Notes: generated by a model from the letters alone, not told the origin. DNA of 39,618 bases from an uncultured Bacilli bacterium (GCA_934179675.1 CAKPQS010000010.1:1-39618), one strand, 5' to 3'; positions 7,520 to 15,550 are shown, counted from the first letter of the stretch. Translations and numbers: made by a program.

Positions 7520-9388
7520 ATGAGAAAAAAAGAATTTAAATCAGAATCTAAAAGATTATTAGATTTAATGATAAATTCAATATATACAAATAGAGAAATT
7601 TTTTTAAGGGAGATTATATCTAATGCAAGTGATGCTTTGGATAAATTGTATTATAAGTCATTAACAGATTCTAATATTAAAGTAAATAGAGAAGATCTAA
7701 AAATTAATATAAGTGTTGATAAAGAAAATAATACTTTAATTATTGAAGATAATGGTATTGGTATGACTGAAGAAGAATTAGAATCTAATTTAGGTACAAT
7801 AGCAAAAAGTGGTTCATTAGTATTTAAAGAAATGAATGAATCTAATAAAGATATTGATATTATCGGTAAATTTGGTGTTGGTTTTTATTCAGCATTTATG
7901 GTTAGTGAAAAGGTTGATGTATTAAGTAAGTCTATTGATAGTGATAAAGCTTATTTATGGGAAAGTAAAGGTACTGATGGTTATACAATAACTGAATCTG
8001 CTAAAGAAAATAATGGTACAATTATTAAGCTTCATTTAAAACCTGATACTGAAGATGATAAATATTCAGAATATTTAGATGAATATAAAATAAAAGAATT
8101 AGTTAAAAAATATTCTGATTATGTAAGATATCCAATAATAATGGAAGTACATACTTCAAAACCTAAAAAGGATAATGAAAAAGAATATGAAGATGTTATT
8201 GAAAATGAAACTTTAAATAGTATGATTCCAATATGGAAAAAGGATAAAAAAGATATTAAAGAAGATGAATACAATAATTATTATATTGATAAATATTATG
8301 ATTATGAAAAACCTTTAAAGGTTATTACAACATCAGTTGAAGGTATGTGTTCATATAAAGGATTATTATTTATTCCTTCACATGCTCCTTATGATTTTTA
8401 TACAAAAGAATATGAAAAAGGTTTAAGTTTATATTCAAATGGTATATTAATAATGGATAAGTGTAAGGAATTATTACCAGATTACTTTAGTTTTGTTAAG
8501 GGTGTAGTTGATAGTGAAGATATTTCTTTAAATATATCAAGGGAAATGTTACAAAAATCTAAAAATTTAAGTATAATTGCAAAAAATATCGAAAATAAGA
8601 TTAAGAAAGAATTAGAACTTATGATGGAAAATGATAAGGAAAATTATAAAAAATTCTTTAAGGTATTTGGTAATCAATTAAAATTCGGTATTTATAATGA
8701 ATTTGGTGCTCATAAAGATGAATTAAAGGATTTAGTAATGTTCTATTCTTCAAGGGAAAAGGATTTAATTTCTTTAAAGGACTATGTTAAAAATATGGTT
8801 TCAGGACAAGATACTATTTATTATGCTTGTGGTGAAACTAATGAAAAAATAGATTTGATGCCTCAAACTGAACAAATTAAGGATAAAGAATATGATATTT
8901 TATATTTAACTGATTATATTGATGAATTTGTTTTGACAGTATTAAATGAATATGATGGTCATAAATTTGTAAATATTGCAAGTGAAAATTTAAATTTAGA
9001 GAGTAATCCAGAATTGGATAAACTTAATGATGATAATAATGATTTATTAAGTGCTATGAAAGACGCTATTAATATTTCTGATGTTAAGTTTACAAATAAA
9101 TTAAAAAATCATTCTGTATGTTTAACTACAAAGGGTGATGTTTCTGTTGAAATGGAAAAGGTTATTAATGCAATGCCTACTGATGAGAGAATTAATGCTG
9201 AAAAGGTACTTGAAATTAATATGAATCATCCTATTGTTGATAAACTTAAGAAATTGTATGAAAGTGATAAAGAAGAATTAAAATCGTATGCAAAAGTATT
9301 ATATGCAGAAGCAAGGCTTATAGAGGGATTATCTATTGAGAATCCTACTGAAATTAGTAATATAATTAATTCAATTATTTCAAAATAG
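7520..9388 (+). CDS. htpG: Molecular chaperone HtpG (Hsp90)
   Basis: Cytosolic ATP-dependent Hsp90 chaperone, 622 residues, normal for bacteria. The N-terminal GHKL ATPase domain shows all nucleotide-binding motifs: EIISNASDALDK, DNGIGM and GKFGVGFYSAFM. The middle domain carries the catalytic-loop arginine region (SLNISREMLQ), and a C-terminal dimerisation domain ends the protein. The start at 7520 gives the usual N-terminus MRKKEFKSESKRLLDLMINS and is served by GAGAGTG. An in-frame ATG at 7502 lies upstream of this site and overlaps the expected transcription start, so it is rejected. Control by HrcA is inferred from the CIRCE-like operator. It is monocistronic, with a terminator at its stop. 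Confidence 0.97.
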   Translation: MRKKEFKSESKRLLDLMINSIYTNREIFLREIISNASDALDKLYYKSLTDSNIKVNREDLKINISVDKENNTLIIEDNGIGMTEEELESNLGTIAKSGSLVFKEMNESNKDIDIIGKFGVGFYSAFMVSEKVDVLSKSIDSDKAYLWESKGTDGYTITESAKENNGTIIKLHLKPDTEDDKYSEYLDEYKIKELVKKYSDYVRYPIIMEVHTSKPKKDNEKEYEDVIENETLNSMIPIWKKDKKDIKEDEYNNYYIDKYYDYEKPLKVITTSVEGMCSYKGLLFIPSHAPYDFYTKEYEKGLSLYSNGILIMDKCKELLPDYFSFVKGVVDSEDISLNISREMLQKSKNLSIIAKNIENKIKKELELMMENDKENYKKFFKVFGNQLKFGIYNEFGAHKDELKDLVMFYSSREKDLISLKDYVKNMVSGQDTIYYACGETNEKIDLMPQTEQIKDKEYDILYLTDYIDEFVLTVLNEYDGHKFVNIASENLNLESNPELDKLNDDNNDLLSAMKDAINISDVKFTNKLKNHSVCLTTKGDVSVEMEKVINAMPTDERINAEKVLEINMNHPIVDKLKKLYESDKEELKSYAKVLYAEARLIEGLSIENPTEISNIINSIISK

Positions 9389-9417
9389 GGAAATTTTTTT
9401 AAAACTTTCCTTTTTTT
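9388..9417 (+). terminator. htpG terminator
   Basis: GGAAA and TTTCC arms with an inner TTTT/AAAA pairing, followed by seven T (9411-9417). Confidence 0.8.
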
Positions 9418-9418
9418 G

Positions 9419-9448
9419 TTGTCATAAATATAAAAAATATTGTATAAT
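9419..9448 (+). promoter_or_regulatory. Promoter of the first TACA-repeat leader ORF
   Basis: TTGTCA (9419-9424), 18 nt, perfect -10 TATAAT (9443-9448). The -10 context ATTGTATAATT recurs at the second copy (39498-39506), so the control region is conserved between the two loci. Confidence 0.65.
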
Positions 9449-9480
9449 TAATGTGTAATTATAGAAGGGTAAGTGATTGT

Positions 9481-9679
9481 ATGATAAATATAAACAATTA
9501 TGTTGATAATTATACATACATACATACATACATACATACATACATACATACATACATACATACATACATTACTAAATAATAAAAAAATTAGTATTTTTGA
9601 TAGTGATTTAATAGGAGTAGATTATATAGATTCTGGTCCTATTTTTAGTGTGTTTAATTTATTGGGAGGAAGTATATGA
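9481..9679 (+). CDS. TACA-repeat leader ORF, probable phase-variable (out of frame here)
   Basis: A short ORF starting ATG at 9481 behind an AGAAGGG site. After an N-terminus with Tyr-Val-Asp it enters a tetranucleotide tract read as repeating Thr-Tyr-Ile-His. With the 14 units present it stops at TAA 9577-9579 (32 residues). The frame that continues past the tract encodes about 35 more residues (LLNNKKISIF through FNLLGGSI). It ends at TGA 9677-9679, which overlaps the ATG (9676) of the surface protein gene. That frame joins the start codon only with 13 or 16 units (64 or 68 residues); with 15 units translation stops at 9573. A homologous start, with the same codon phase into the tract, is found at 39535. 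No known family was recognised. Inference: a phase-variable leader peptide coupled to the downstream gene. The annotated end is that of the in-frame version. Confidence 0.62.
9513..9568 (+). repeat. Tetranucleotide microsatellite (TACA)14
   Basis: Fourteen uninterrupted TACA units (56 bp), followed by one T. The unit length is not a multiple of three, so each gain or loss of one unit changes the reading frame. Perfect tracts of this length in bacteria are prone to slipped-strand mispairing. Confidence 0.97.
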
Positions 9680-11136
9680 AGAAGAAAAGTATATTAATTT
9701 TATTAGTTATATGTTCCATTATATTTATAACAACAGGAACATTTGCTTATTATAGATATAGTGTTAATGGATCAATTATTGGTAAAACAGGTAATTATAC
9801 ATTTAATGTAACTTCTAATTCGACAACTACTAAAGATATAAATTTAGGATCCAATTTAAAACCATTTGATAAAGGAAGTTTTAATTTAACTGTCAAATTA
9901 GATAATACAGATTGTGATGCTTATTATACACTTAAAATAGAAAAAACTAATTTACCAAAAGGATTTAAATTTTTAGCACAAAATGATAATATAAGTCCAT
10001 TTTCTACTCATAGTAAGTATTTTGATGCCGGAGATAATAAAACAGATACTGTTGCTATATATTGGTACTGGGATGGTAATGTTGATGATGAAGATGATAA
10101 TAGTTTTATTGGTAAGACTATAAGTGCGAATATAGTTATAAATAGTAAACAAGCTAATCCTGCATATATGAAGAATGGATATAGTGAAGATGAAAATGCA
10201 AATGGTGGAACGGAATTTTGGAATAATAATTATAAACCTTATATAAGAACAATAAATTTTGGCAATGATTTAAGTAATTTACCAAGTAGTTGTACAGAAG
10301 AAAACCTATGTTGGGACATAACAGAAAGTGGCAATAATATAGTATATGGTTATTTAATAGATAGTGGATTAAAGGATAGTACAGATTCTACTAAATCTTT
10401 ATATAATTTATATATAGTAAGTGAAAATGAAATATTCGCATCAGTTGATTGTGGTTATATATTTTCGCATTTTGCAAATTTAATATCGATTAATTTTAAT
10501 AATAATTTTAATACAATAAAAGTTAAACAAATGAATTATATGTTTTGGCTTTGCTCATCTTTAATAACTTTAAATTTAAATGAATTTTATACATCTAATG
10601 TTGTAAAAATGAATGGTATGTTTACAAATTGTATGAATTTAGAAAAATTAAACATAGAAAATTTTGATACTTCAAATGTATATGATATGCGTGATATGTT
10701 TTCAATATTGAAAAATCTAAAGGAGCTTAACTTGAGTAATTTTAATACATCAAACGTAACAGATATGTGGCATATGTTTCGTGAAAGCACAGCATTGATA
10801 AAATTGAACTTAAGTAATTTTGATACGACTAATGTAACAAGTATGGATAGTATGTTTTCTTATTGTTCATCTTTAGTAGCTTTAGATTTATCTAGTTTTG
10901 ATACAACTAATGTAACAAATATGCAGTGGATGTTTTATGAATGCTCAAACTTACAAACAACAATTAATATATTAAATAAAAATACAACATATACTGATAT
11001 ATTTGCTGGCAATGCTTTAACAGATACAAATGCTAATGTAACAATAGGATACACATCAGAAACTAAAGCTATAGCAGAAGCCATAAAAGAAACAGCAGGC
11101 AGTAATAAATCAAAAATAACATTAAAACAAATATAA
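9676..11136 (+). CDS. BspA-like surface protein with DUF285 repeats
   Basis: Secreted or cell-surface protein of 486 residues. An N-terminal signal or anchor helix (about 5-25) ends in TGTFAYYRY, resembling TasA/SipW-type exported proteins. A beta-rich domain follows (about 35-170). Residues 286-430 hold five to six tandem repeats of 26 residues with the pattern MxxMFxxCxxLxxLxLxxFDTSNVxx. This is the DUF285/BspA-type leucine-rich repeat seen in adhesins of mycoplasmas, lactobacilli and gut bacteria. The short C-terminal tail ends in KITLKQI. No LPXTG sorting signal is seen. The ATG has a strong GGGAGGA site and overlaps the stop codon of the TACA-repeat leader frame (ATGA). A role in adhesion or immune variation is inferred from family and context. 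Confidence 0.85.
   Translation: MKKKSILILLVICSIIFITTGTFAYYRYSVNGSIIGKTGNYTFNVTSNSTTTKDINLGSNLKPFDKGSFNLTVKLDNTDCDAYYTLKIEKTNLPKGFKFLAQNDNISPFSTHSKYFDAGDNKTDTVAIYWYWDGNVDDEDDNSFIGKTISANIVINSKQANPAYMKNGYSEDENANGGTEFWNNNYKPYIRTINFGNDLSNLPSSCTEENLCWDITESGNNIVYGYLIDSGLKDSTDSTKSLYNLYIVSENEIFASVDCGYIFSHFANLISINFNNNFNTIKVKQMNYMFWLCSSLITLNLNEFYTSNVVKMNGMFTNCMNLEKLNIENFDTSNVYDMRDMFSILKNLKELNLSNFNTSNVTDMWHMFRESTALIKLNLSNFDTTNVTSMDSMFSYCSSLVALDLSSFDTTNVTNMQWMFYECSNLQTTINILNKNTTYTDIFAGNALTDTNANVTIGYTSETKAIAEAIKETAGSNKSKITLKQI
10531..10950 (+). repeat. 78-bp coding repeats of DUF285 domain
   Basis: Repeat units begin with ATG at 10531, 10609, 10687, 10765, 10843 and (partial) 10921, an exact 78-bp spacing with no indels. 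The units are diverged at DNA level; the third to fifth are most alike. Confidence 0.85.
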
Positions 11137-11165
11137 AATATGACAAAAAAATATAGTCTTAATTA

Positions 11166-12166
11166 GAGACTGCTGAAAAAGTGTACAAGGATTACTGTAA
11201 ACTATATTAGTAGTCTTTTTGATTTGGTATAATGGATATGTATAGGTAATGGTGATAAAATACTAAAGAGAAATAACCAACTAAAATTAAGTTTTAGTAA
11301 ATATTATGAATTATATGATATAGTCATAAAACCAGATAATTTTTGGAAACAATTAAATGATATGGTTGATTTTTCATTTGTATACGAAGAATTAAAAGAT
11401 AAATATTCATCTACAATGAGAAGAACATGTGAAGATATAATAAGAATGTTTAAATACCTTTTATTAAAATCTTACTTTAAATTATCAGATAGAGATTTAG
11501 TAGAAAGAACCCAAACAGATTTACTATTTAAATACTTTTTAGGTTATACTCTAGAAGAAACAAAGCTAATCAATTCAAGATTATTAACTGTTTTTAGACG
11601 CGAAAGATTAAAAGATGGTGAAGATAATTTAATGGATAAGTTAATAAACAAGATAGTAGAAATTGCTTTAGAAAAAGGACTAATAGAAGTAAAAAATAAG
11701 ATTATAGTAGATTTAACTTGTTCATTCTTATTTCTTTGACATGGAAAAATGTAAACATTGTCCATTTAAAGATGGATGTTATAAGAATGGAGGAAAAACT
11801 AAAATTTTTAATGCAAAAATTAAAGATGATACTCATATTGCTCAAATGGACTATATGAAAACATAAAAATTTGAAACTTTATATAAAGAGTGCTATAAAA
11901 TAGAAGCCCAAAATGCAGAATTAAAGAATAATTATAATTATTGTAATGCGAATTCCTGTGGAAAACTAGGAATTACAATACAAGGGGCAACTATGCTCTT
12001 TTTAGCTAATATGAAAATGATAATAAAGTAAGACCAAGAAAAAAGAAAAATATAGGAGAATAATTGCCTATATTTATACATTTCAATTAAATTAATTAAA
12101 AAAACTGATAAATAGAAAATAATTCTAAATATCAGTTTTTATTTTAACTACTTTTTCAGCAGTCTC
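11166..12166 (+). mobile_element. Internally deleted IS1182-family element
   Basis: A 1001-bp element with perfect 17-bp terminal inverted repeats: GAGACTGCTGAAAAAGT (11166-11182) and its complement (12150-12166). An 8-bp target duplication CTTAATTA lies at 11158-11165 and 12167-12174. Full-length family members are larger. The inner part of the transposase is missing here, so this copy is non-autonomous. Intact ends mean it might still be moved in trans. Confidence 0.92.
11362..12031 (+). pseudogene. Broken IS1182-family transposase
   Basis: From the ATG at 11362 an ORF of 125 residues covers the N-terminal DUF772-type domain (VDFSFVYEELKDKYSS, MFKYLLLKSYF, FKYFLGY). It extends up to the region of the first catalytic Asp (IIVDLT), then stops at TGA 11737-11739. 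In another frame the sequence resumes at 11738 with a Cys-rich segment (CKHCPFKDGCYK), meets an in-frame TAA at 11864-11866, and continues with the C-terminal conserved part (EAQNAELKN, QGATMLFLANMKMIIK) to 12031. The catalytic core between the first Asp and the Cys cluster is deleted. In-frame homologous sequence also extends upstream of 11362 to about 11250 (KYYELYDIVIKPDNFWKQLN) without a normal start codon. Confidence 0.9.
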
Positions 12167-12171
12167 CTTAA

Positions 12172-12342
12172 TTAACTATATTTTTTTAATGTTCTTAATT
12201 CTCTAGCACTCATTCTTACAGCAGTACCATCATCTAATGTTACTTTTTGTAAATTTACATTTTGTTTATGTTTAGTAGCTCTACAAGAATGTGATCTATT
12301 ATTACCAAATAGAGGTGCTTTTGCAGTTAATTTTTTTGCCAT
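12172..12342 (-). CDS. rpmB: 50S ribosomal protein L28
   Basis: A 56-residue basic protein of the large ribosomal subunit. The L28 signature is visible in FGNNRSHSCRATKHKQNVN, NLQKV and MSARELRTLKK. It is a few residues shorter than the usual 60-64. The N-terminal segment that often holds Cys and TGK (CAITGK) is reduced to MAKKLTAKAP, so this is a Cys-poor form, with one Cys in SHSC. The start at 12342 has a GGAG site. The TAA stop (12174-12172) lies inside the 8-bp target duplication of the neighbouring IS, whose insertion just spared the reading frame. Confidence 0.93.
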   Translation of the reverse strand: MAKKLTAKAPLFGNNRSHSCRATKHKQNVNLQKVTLDDGTAVRMSARELRTLKKYS

Positions 12343-12385
12343 CTTAATCACTTCTCCTTCAATCTATTTGCATTTGCCTTTAATA

Positions 12386-12414
12386 ACTTTAGCATATATT
12401 TAAAAATAAGTCAA
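12386..12414 (-). promoter_or_regulatory. rpmB promoter
   Basis: On the minus strand: TTGACT (12414-12409), 17 nt, TAAAGT (12391-12386) with extended -10 TGC. Confidence 0.6.
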
Positions 12415-12491
12415 ATATTTTAGGCAAAATATTTAAAAATATATAGATTTAATATATAGATTTATAGTAAAATTATATAAGGAGGTCCAAC

Positions 12492-15242
12492 ATGAAATAT
12501 GGTTCACTAAACATTAAAACAGATTACAGTTTACTAAAAAGTTTAATCAAAATAAACAATTTAATTGAATACGCAAATAAAAATAAAATAAATATATTAA
12601 GTATATGTGATAACAATTTATGTGGATCACTAGAATTTTATAATGCATGTAAAAAAAATAACATTAAATGTATAATAGGACTAGAATATTTATACGAAAA
12701 TAAAAAAATATATTTATTTCCCAAAAACTATAACGGATTTAAAAACCTATTATTAATATCAAGATATGGATTAAATAACTATGAAGATATAATATTAATA
12801 AACGATAAACCAATATATAATTTTGAATTTTATGACATTAATAAATTATATTTTAAAGAAATAAGAAGTTTAGAAAAAGAAAATGAACCAGCCTTAAAAT
12901 ATTTAGAAGCAATCGATAAAAATGAAAAAATAGAAAATATAAATAATATCGAAAACGTAACATTTGAAATAATTGAAGATAAAAAAGTAGAAGAAATAAT
13001 AAATAAAATAAATTTAAATTTAGACCATAAAGAAACAATATTAAAATATAGCCATGAAGATAGTTATAAACTATTAAAACAAAAAATAGTGGAAGGAACA
13101 AAACAAAAATTTGGAACGCAAGTAGCAAAAATATATTTAGACAGACTAAAATATGAACTAGAAATAATAAATAAAATGGGATTTTGTGATTACTTTTTAA
13201 TAGTATATGACTATGTAAAATATGCTAAAGAAAACAATATACTCGTAGGACCAGGACGAGGAAGTGCTGCTGGATCATTAATATCATACATATTAAACAT
13301 AACAGAAATAGATCCCATAAAATATAATTTACTATTTGAAAGATTTTTAAACGAAGAACGAGTAACAATGCCAGATATCGACATAGACTTTGAATTTGAT
13401 CGCAGAGAAGAAGTAATAAACTATTGTAAAAATAAATATGGAAACAATAAAGTCGCAAATATTATAGCCTTTGGTACACTAAAATCAAGAGCTGTAATAA
13501 GAGATTTAGCACGAGTTATGGATATAGAAATAAATGAATTAAGTAAAAATATAAACCCTAATTTATCACTTAAAGATAACTATGAAAATATAAAAAAATA
13601 TTTAACAACTTATGAACTAAAAAAATTATATAAATTAGGACTACTATTAGAAGGATTAAAAAGAAACATCACAATGCACGCCGCAGGAATTGTAATGAGT
13701 AATAATGATCTAGCACTTTCCGTACCAATGATACTAAATGGTGAAAATTATATAGCCGGATATACACCAGAATACCTAGAACAAATAGGACTATTAAAAA
13801 TGGACTTTTTAGGTTTAAAAAACTTAAGTATATTAAGAGATGCAATCAAAAAAGTAAAAGAAATTAATAATGATTTTAATATTGAAAAAATACCATTAAA
13901 TGATAAAGAAACACTAAATATATTTAAAACAGGAAATACACTAGGAATATTTCAATTTGAATCAAGTGGAATGATTAACTTTTTAAAAAGATTAGATGTA
14001 AATACATTTGATGATATAGTAGTTGCAAATGCCTTATTTAGACCAGGACCAGCAAATAATATTGATCTATACATAAAATATAAACAAGGAAAACTAGAAC
14101 CAAATTATTATGATGAAAGACTAAAAGATATATTAAAACCAACTTATGGTATAATGATATATCAAGAACAAATAATGTTAATTGCCCATAAAATGGCAGG
14201 ATATACATTAGGTGAAGCAGATATATTAAGAAGAGCAATGAGCAAAAAAAAAGAAAGCATTATGGAAAAAAACTATGAAAAATTTATTGAAGGTTCAATA
14301 AAAAATAACTTTAGTTTAGAAACAAGTAAAAAAGTATTTGAAGACATCAAGAAATTCGCCCAATATGGATTTAATAAATCACATTCTGTTGCTTATGCTT
14401 ATTTAGCATATCAAATGGCTTATATAAAAGCTCACTATAAAGAATGCTTTTATGTAAGTTTATTAACATATTTTAATGCCGATGAAAAAATAAATAATTA
14501 TATATATGAAGCAAGATTAAATGGTGTCAATATAAATAAACCTAATATAAACATAAGTACAAATTATTATGAAGTCAAAAATAATAAAGTTTATTTGCCT
14601 TTAACAAGTATTAAAGGAATAGGATCTGGCTTTGTAAGTAATTTAATAGAAGAAAGAAATAAAAAAAATTTCCAAAATATATTTGATTTTGTAAAAAGAG
14701 TAAAAACAAATAAAAATATATTAGAAGCATTAATATCCAGTGGAACATTTGATTCGTTTGAATATAATAGAAGAACACTATTATCAAATATAGATTTAAT
14801 ACTTAATTATTCTGAATTAGGTGATTTAGTAGATGAAACATATTTTCAATTAACAAAATATGAAGAATTTACTAAAAAAGAAATAATGATGTTAGAAAAA
14901 GAATATTTAGGAATAACAATAGGTAATGATTTAATTAATGAATACTCTATAAGATATAAAAATTCTATAAATATAAGTGATATTGCAAAATATTTTGATA
15001 AAGATATAGATTTAGTTGGACTCGTAACTAAAATAAAAAAAACAAAAACAAAAAATAATGATTATATGGCATTTATAGACATTAAAGATAATCTAAATAA
15101 AACATCTTTAGTACTATTTAAAGAAGTATATGAACAAACGAATAATATAAATATTAATGATATTATTCATATATTTGGTCATGTTGAAAGAAGATACAAC
15201 GAATATCAAATAGTTGTAAAACAAATTGAAAAATTAGACTAA
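12492..15242 (+). CDS. dnaE: DNA polymerase III alpha subunit, DnaE type (short)
   Basis: C-family replicative DNA polymerase, 916 residues, clearly shorter than the roughly 1,100 of typical Bacilli DnaE. Domains in order: N-terminal PHP (about 1-200), palm with GPGRGSAAGSL and the catalytic PDIDIDF aspartates (about residues 295-300), fingers, helix-hairpin-helix region (LPLTSIKGIGSGFV), and an OB-fold at the end. The PHP metal ligands are lost: the HxxxH region is SLNIKTDYSLL and the usual TDDH/TDH is CDNN. It should therefore lack PHP exonuclease activity. The start at 12492 has an AAGGAGG site. It is divergent from rpmB and convergent with sspI. In Bacillota DnaE normally works with PolC in primer extension; PolC is not in the window. 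Confidence 0.95.
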   Translation: MKYGSLNIKTDYSLLKSLIKINNLIEYANKNKINILSICDNNLCGSLEFYNACKKNNIKCIIGLEYLYENKKIYLFPKNYNGFKNLLLISRYGLNNYEDIILINDKPIYNFEFYDINKLYFKEIRSLEKENEPALKYLEAIDKNEKIENINNIENVTFEIIEDKKVEEIINKINLNLDHKETILKYSHEDSYKLLKQKIVEGTKQKFGTQVAKIYLDRLKYELEIINKMGFCDYFLIVYDYVKYAKENNILVGPGRGSAAGSLISYILNITEIDPIKYNLLFERFLNEERVTMPDIDIDFEFDRREEVINYCKNKYGNNKVANIIAFGTLKSRAVIRDLARVMDIEINELSKNINPNLSLKDNYENIKKYLTTYELKKLYKLGLLLEGLKRNITMHAAGIVMSNNDLALSVPMILNGENYIAGYTPEYLEQIGLLKMDFLGLKNLSILRDAIKKVKEINNDFNIEKIPLNDKETLNIFKTGNTLGIFQFESSGMINFLKRLDVNTFDDIVVANALFRPGPANNIDLYIKYKQGKLEPNYYDERLKDILKPTYGIMIYQEQIMLIAHKMAGYTLGEADILRRAMSKKKESIMEKNYEKFIEGSIKNNFSLETSKKVFEDIKKFAQYGFNKSHSVAYAYLAYQMAYIKAHYKECFYVSLLTYFNADEKINNYIYEARLNGVNINKPNINISTNYYEVKNNKVYLPLTSIKGIGSGFVSNLIEERNKKNFQNIFDFVKRVKTNKNILEALISSGTFDSFEYNRRTLLSNIDLILNYSELGDLVDETYFQLTKYEEFTKKEIMMLEKEYLGITIGNDLINEYSIRYKNSINISDIAKYFDKDIDLVGLVTKIKKTKTKNNDYMAFIDIKDNLNKTSLVLFKEVYEQTNNININDIIHIFGHVERRYNEYQIVVKQIEKLD

Positions 15243-15287
15243 AAAACTATTAAAGAGATTTTTTAATATTCTCAATAATAGTTTTTT
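15241..15287. terminator. Bidirectional terminator between dnaE and sspI
   Basis: A 12-bp perfect stem AAAAAACTATTA (15241-15252) / TAATAGTTTTTT (15276-15287) with an additional inner GAGA/TCTC pairing. It overlaps both stop codons and the last codons of sspI. Confidence 0.8.
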
Positions 15288-15453
15288 TCATATTTAAATC
15301 AACATTATTCCATAAAAGTTCAAAAAAAACACCCAAACCAGGTAAAGTAATTTCATCACCATTTTTTATAGACTCATCAATAGATATCATTATCTCATCA
15401 ATACTATTTCCCTTAAAATTATTAATAATACTTTTTCTAATATCAATATTCAT
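15250..15453 (-). CDS. sspI: Small acid-soluble spore protein SspI
   Basis: A 67-residue protein of the SspI family, minor small acid-soluble proteins of the spore core in Bacilli. The family pattern is visible from end to end: an N-terminal IRKSIINNFKGNS, a central ISIDESIKNGDEITLPGLGV, then FFELLWNN. The PGLGVxFE core is the hallmark. The start at 15453 is preceded by GGGAGG. A longer in-frame reading from 15633 would run back through the lemA promoter region and lacks a ribosome site, so it is rejected. Presence suggests sporulation ability or a recent sporulating ancestor. In B. subtilis sspI is transcribed in the forespore by sigma-G; no such promoter was confidently read here. Confidence 0.9.
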   Translation of the reverse strand: MNIDIRKSIINNFKGNSIDEIMISIDESIKNGDEITLPGLGVFFELLWNNVDLNMKKTIIENIKKSL

Positions 15454-15497
15454 AAATCCTCCCTTAATATTTTGGTATATTTTTAACGAATTATTCA

Positions 15498-15526
15498 TTG
15501 ATTTTATTATAGATATATGATAGAAT
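15498..15526 (+). promoter_or_regulatory. lemA promoter
   Basis: TTGATT (15498-15503), 17 nt, TAGAAT (15521-15526) with extended -10 TGA at 15518-15520. Confidence 0.6.
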
Positions 15527-15550
15527 AATAATTGAATGGAGGATATAAAT

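Larger units (their letters stand above)
11145..12187. terminator. Bidirectional terminator split by an insertion sequence
   Basis: The left arm AAAAAAATATAGT is at 11145-11157 and the right arm ACTATATTTTTTT at 12175-12187. They are perfectly complementary over 13 bp. Between them lies an IS element flanked by the 8-bp duplication CTTAATTA. Removing the element and one duplicate gives a perfect stem with CTTAATTA as the loop: a terminator serving the surface protein gene (+) and rpmB (-). Confidence 0.85.

Noticed and set aside
9500..9679. ATG at 9500 as an alternative start that is already in the frame leading to TGA 9677
   Set aside because: It has no Shine-Dalgarno upstream. The second locus shares the start position, N-terminus and codon phase of the 9481 ATG, not this one. 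It remains a caveat to the OFF call.
12430..12470. Two tandem copies of a TATATAGATTTA-like unit upstream of dnaE
   Set aside because: Only two short AT-rich copies; likely chance in this base composition. No operator could be argued.
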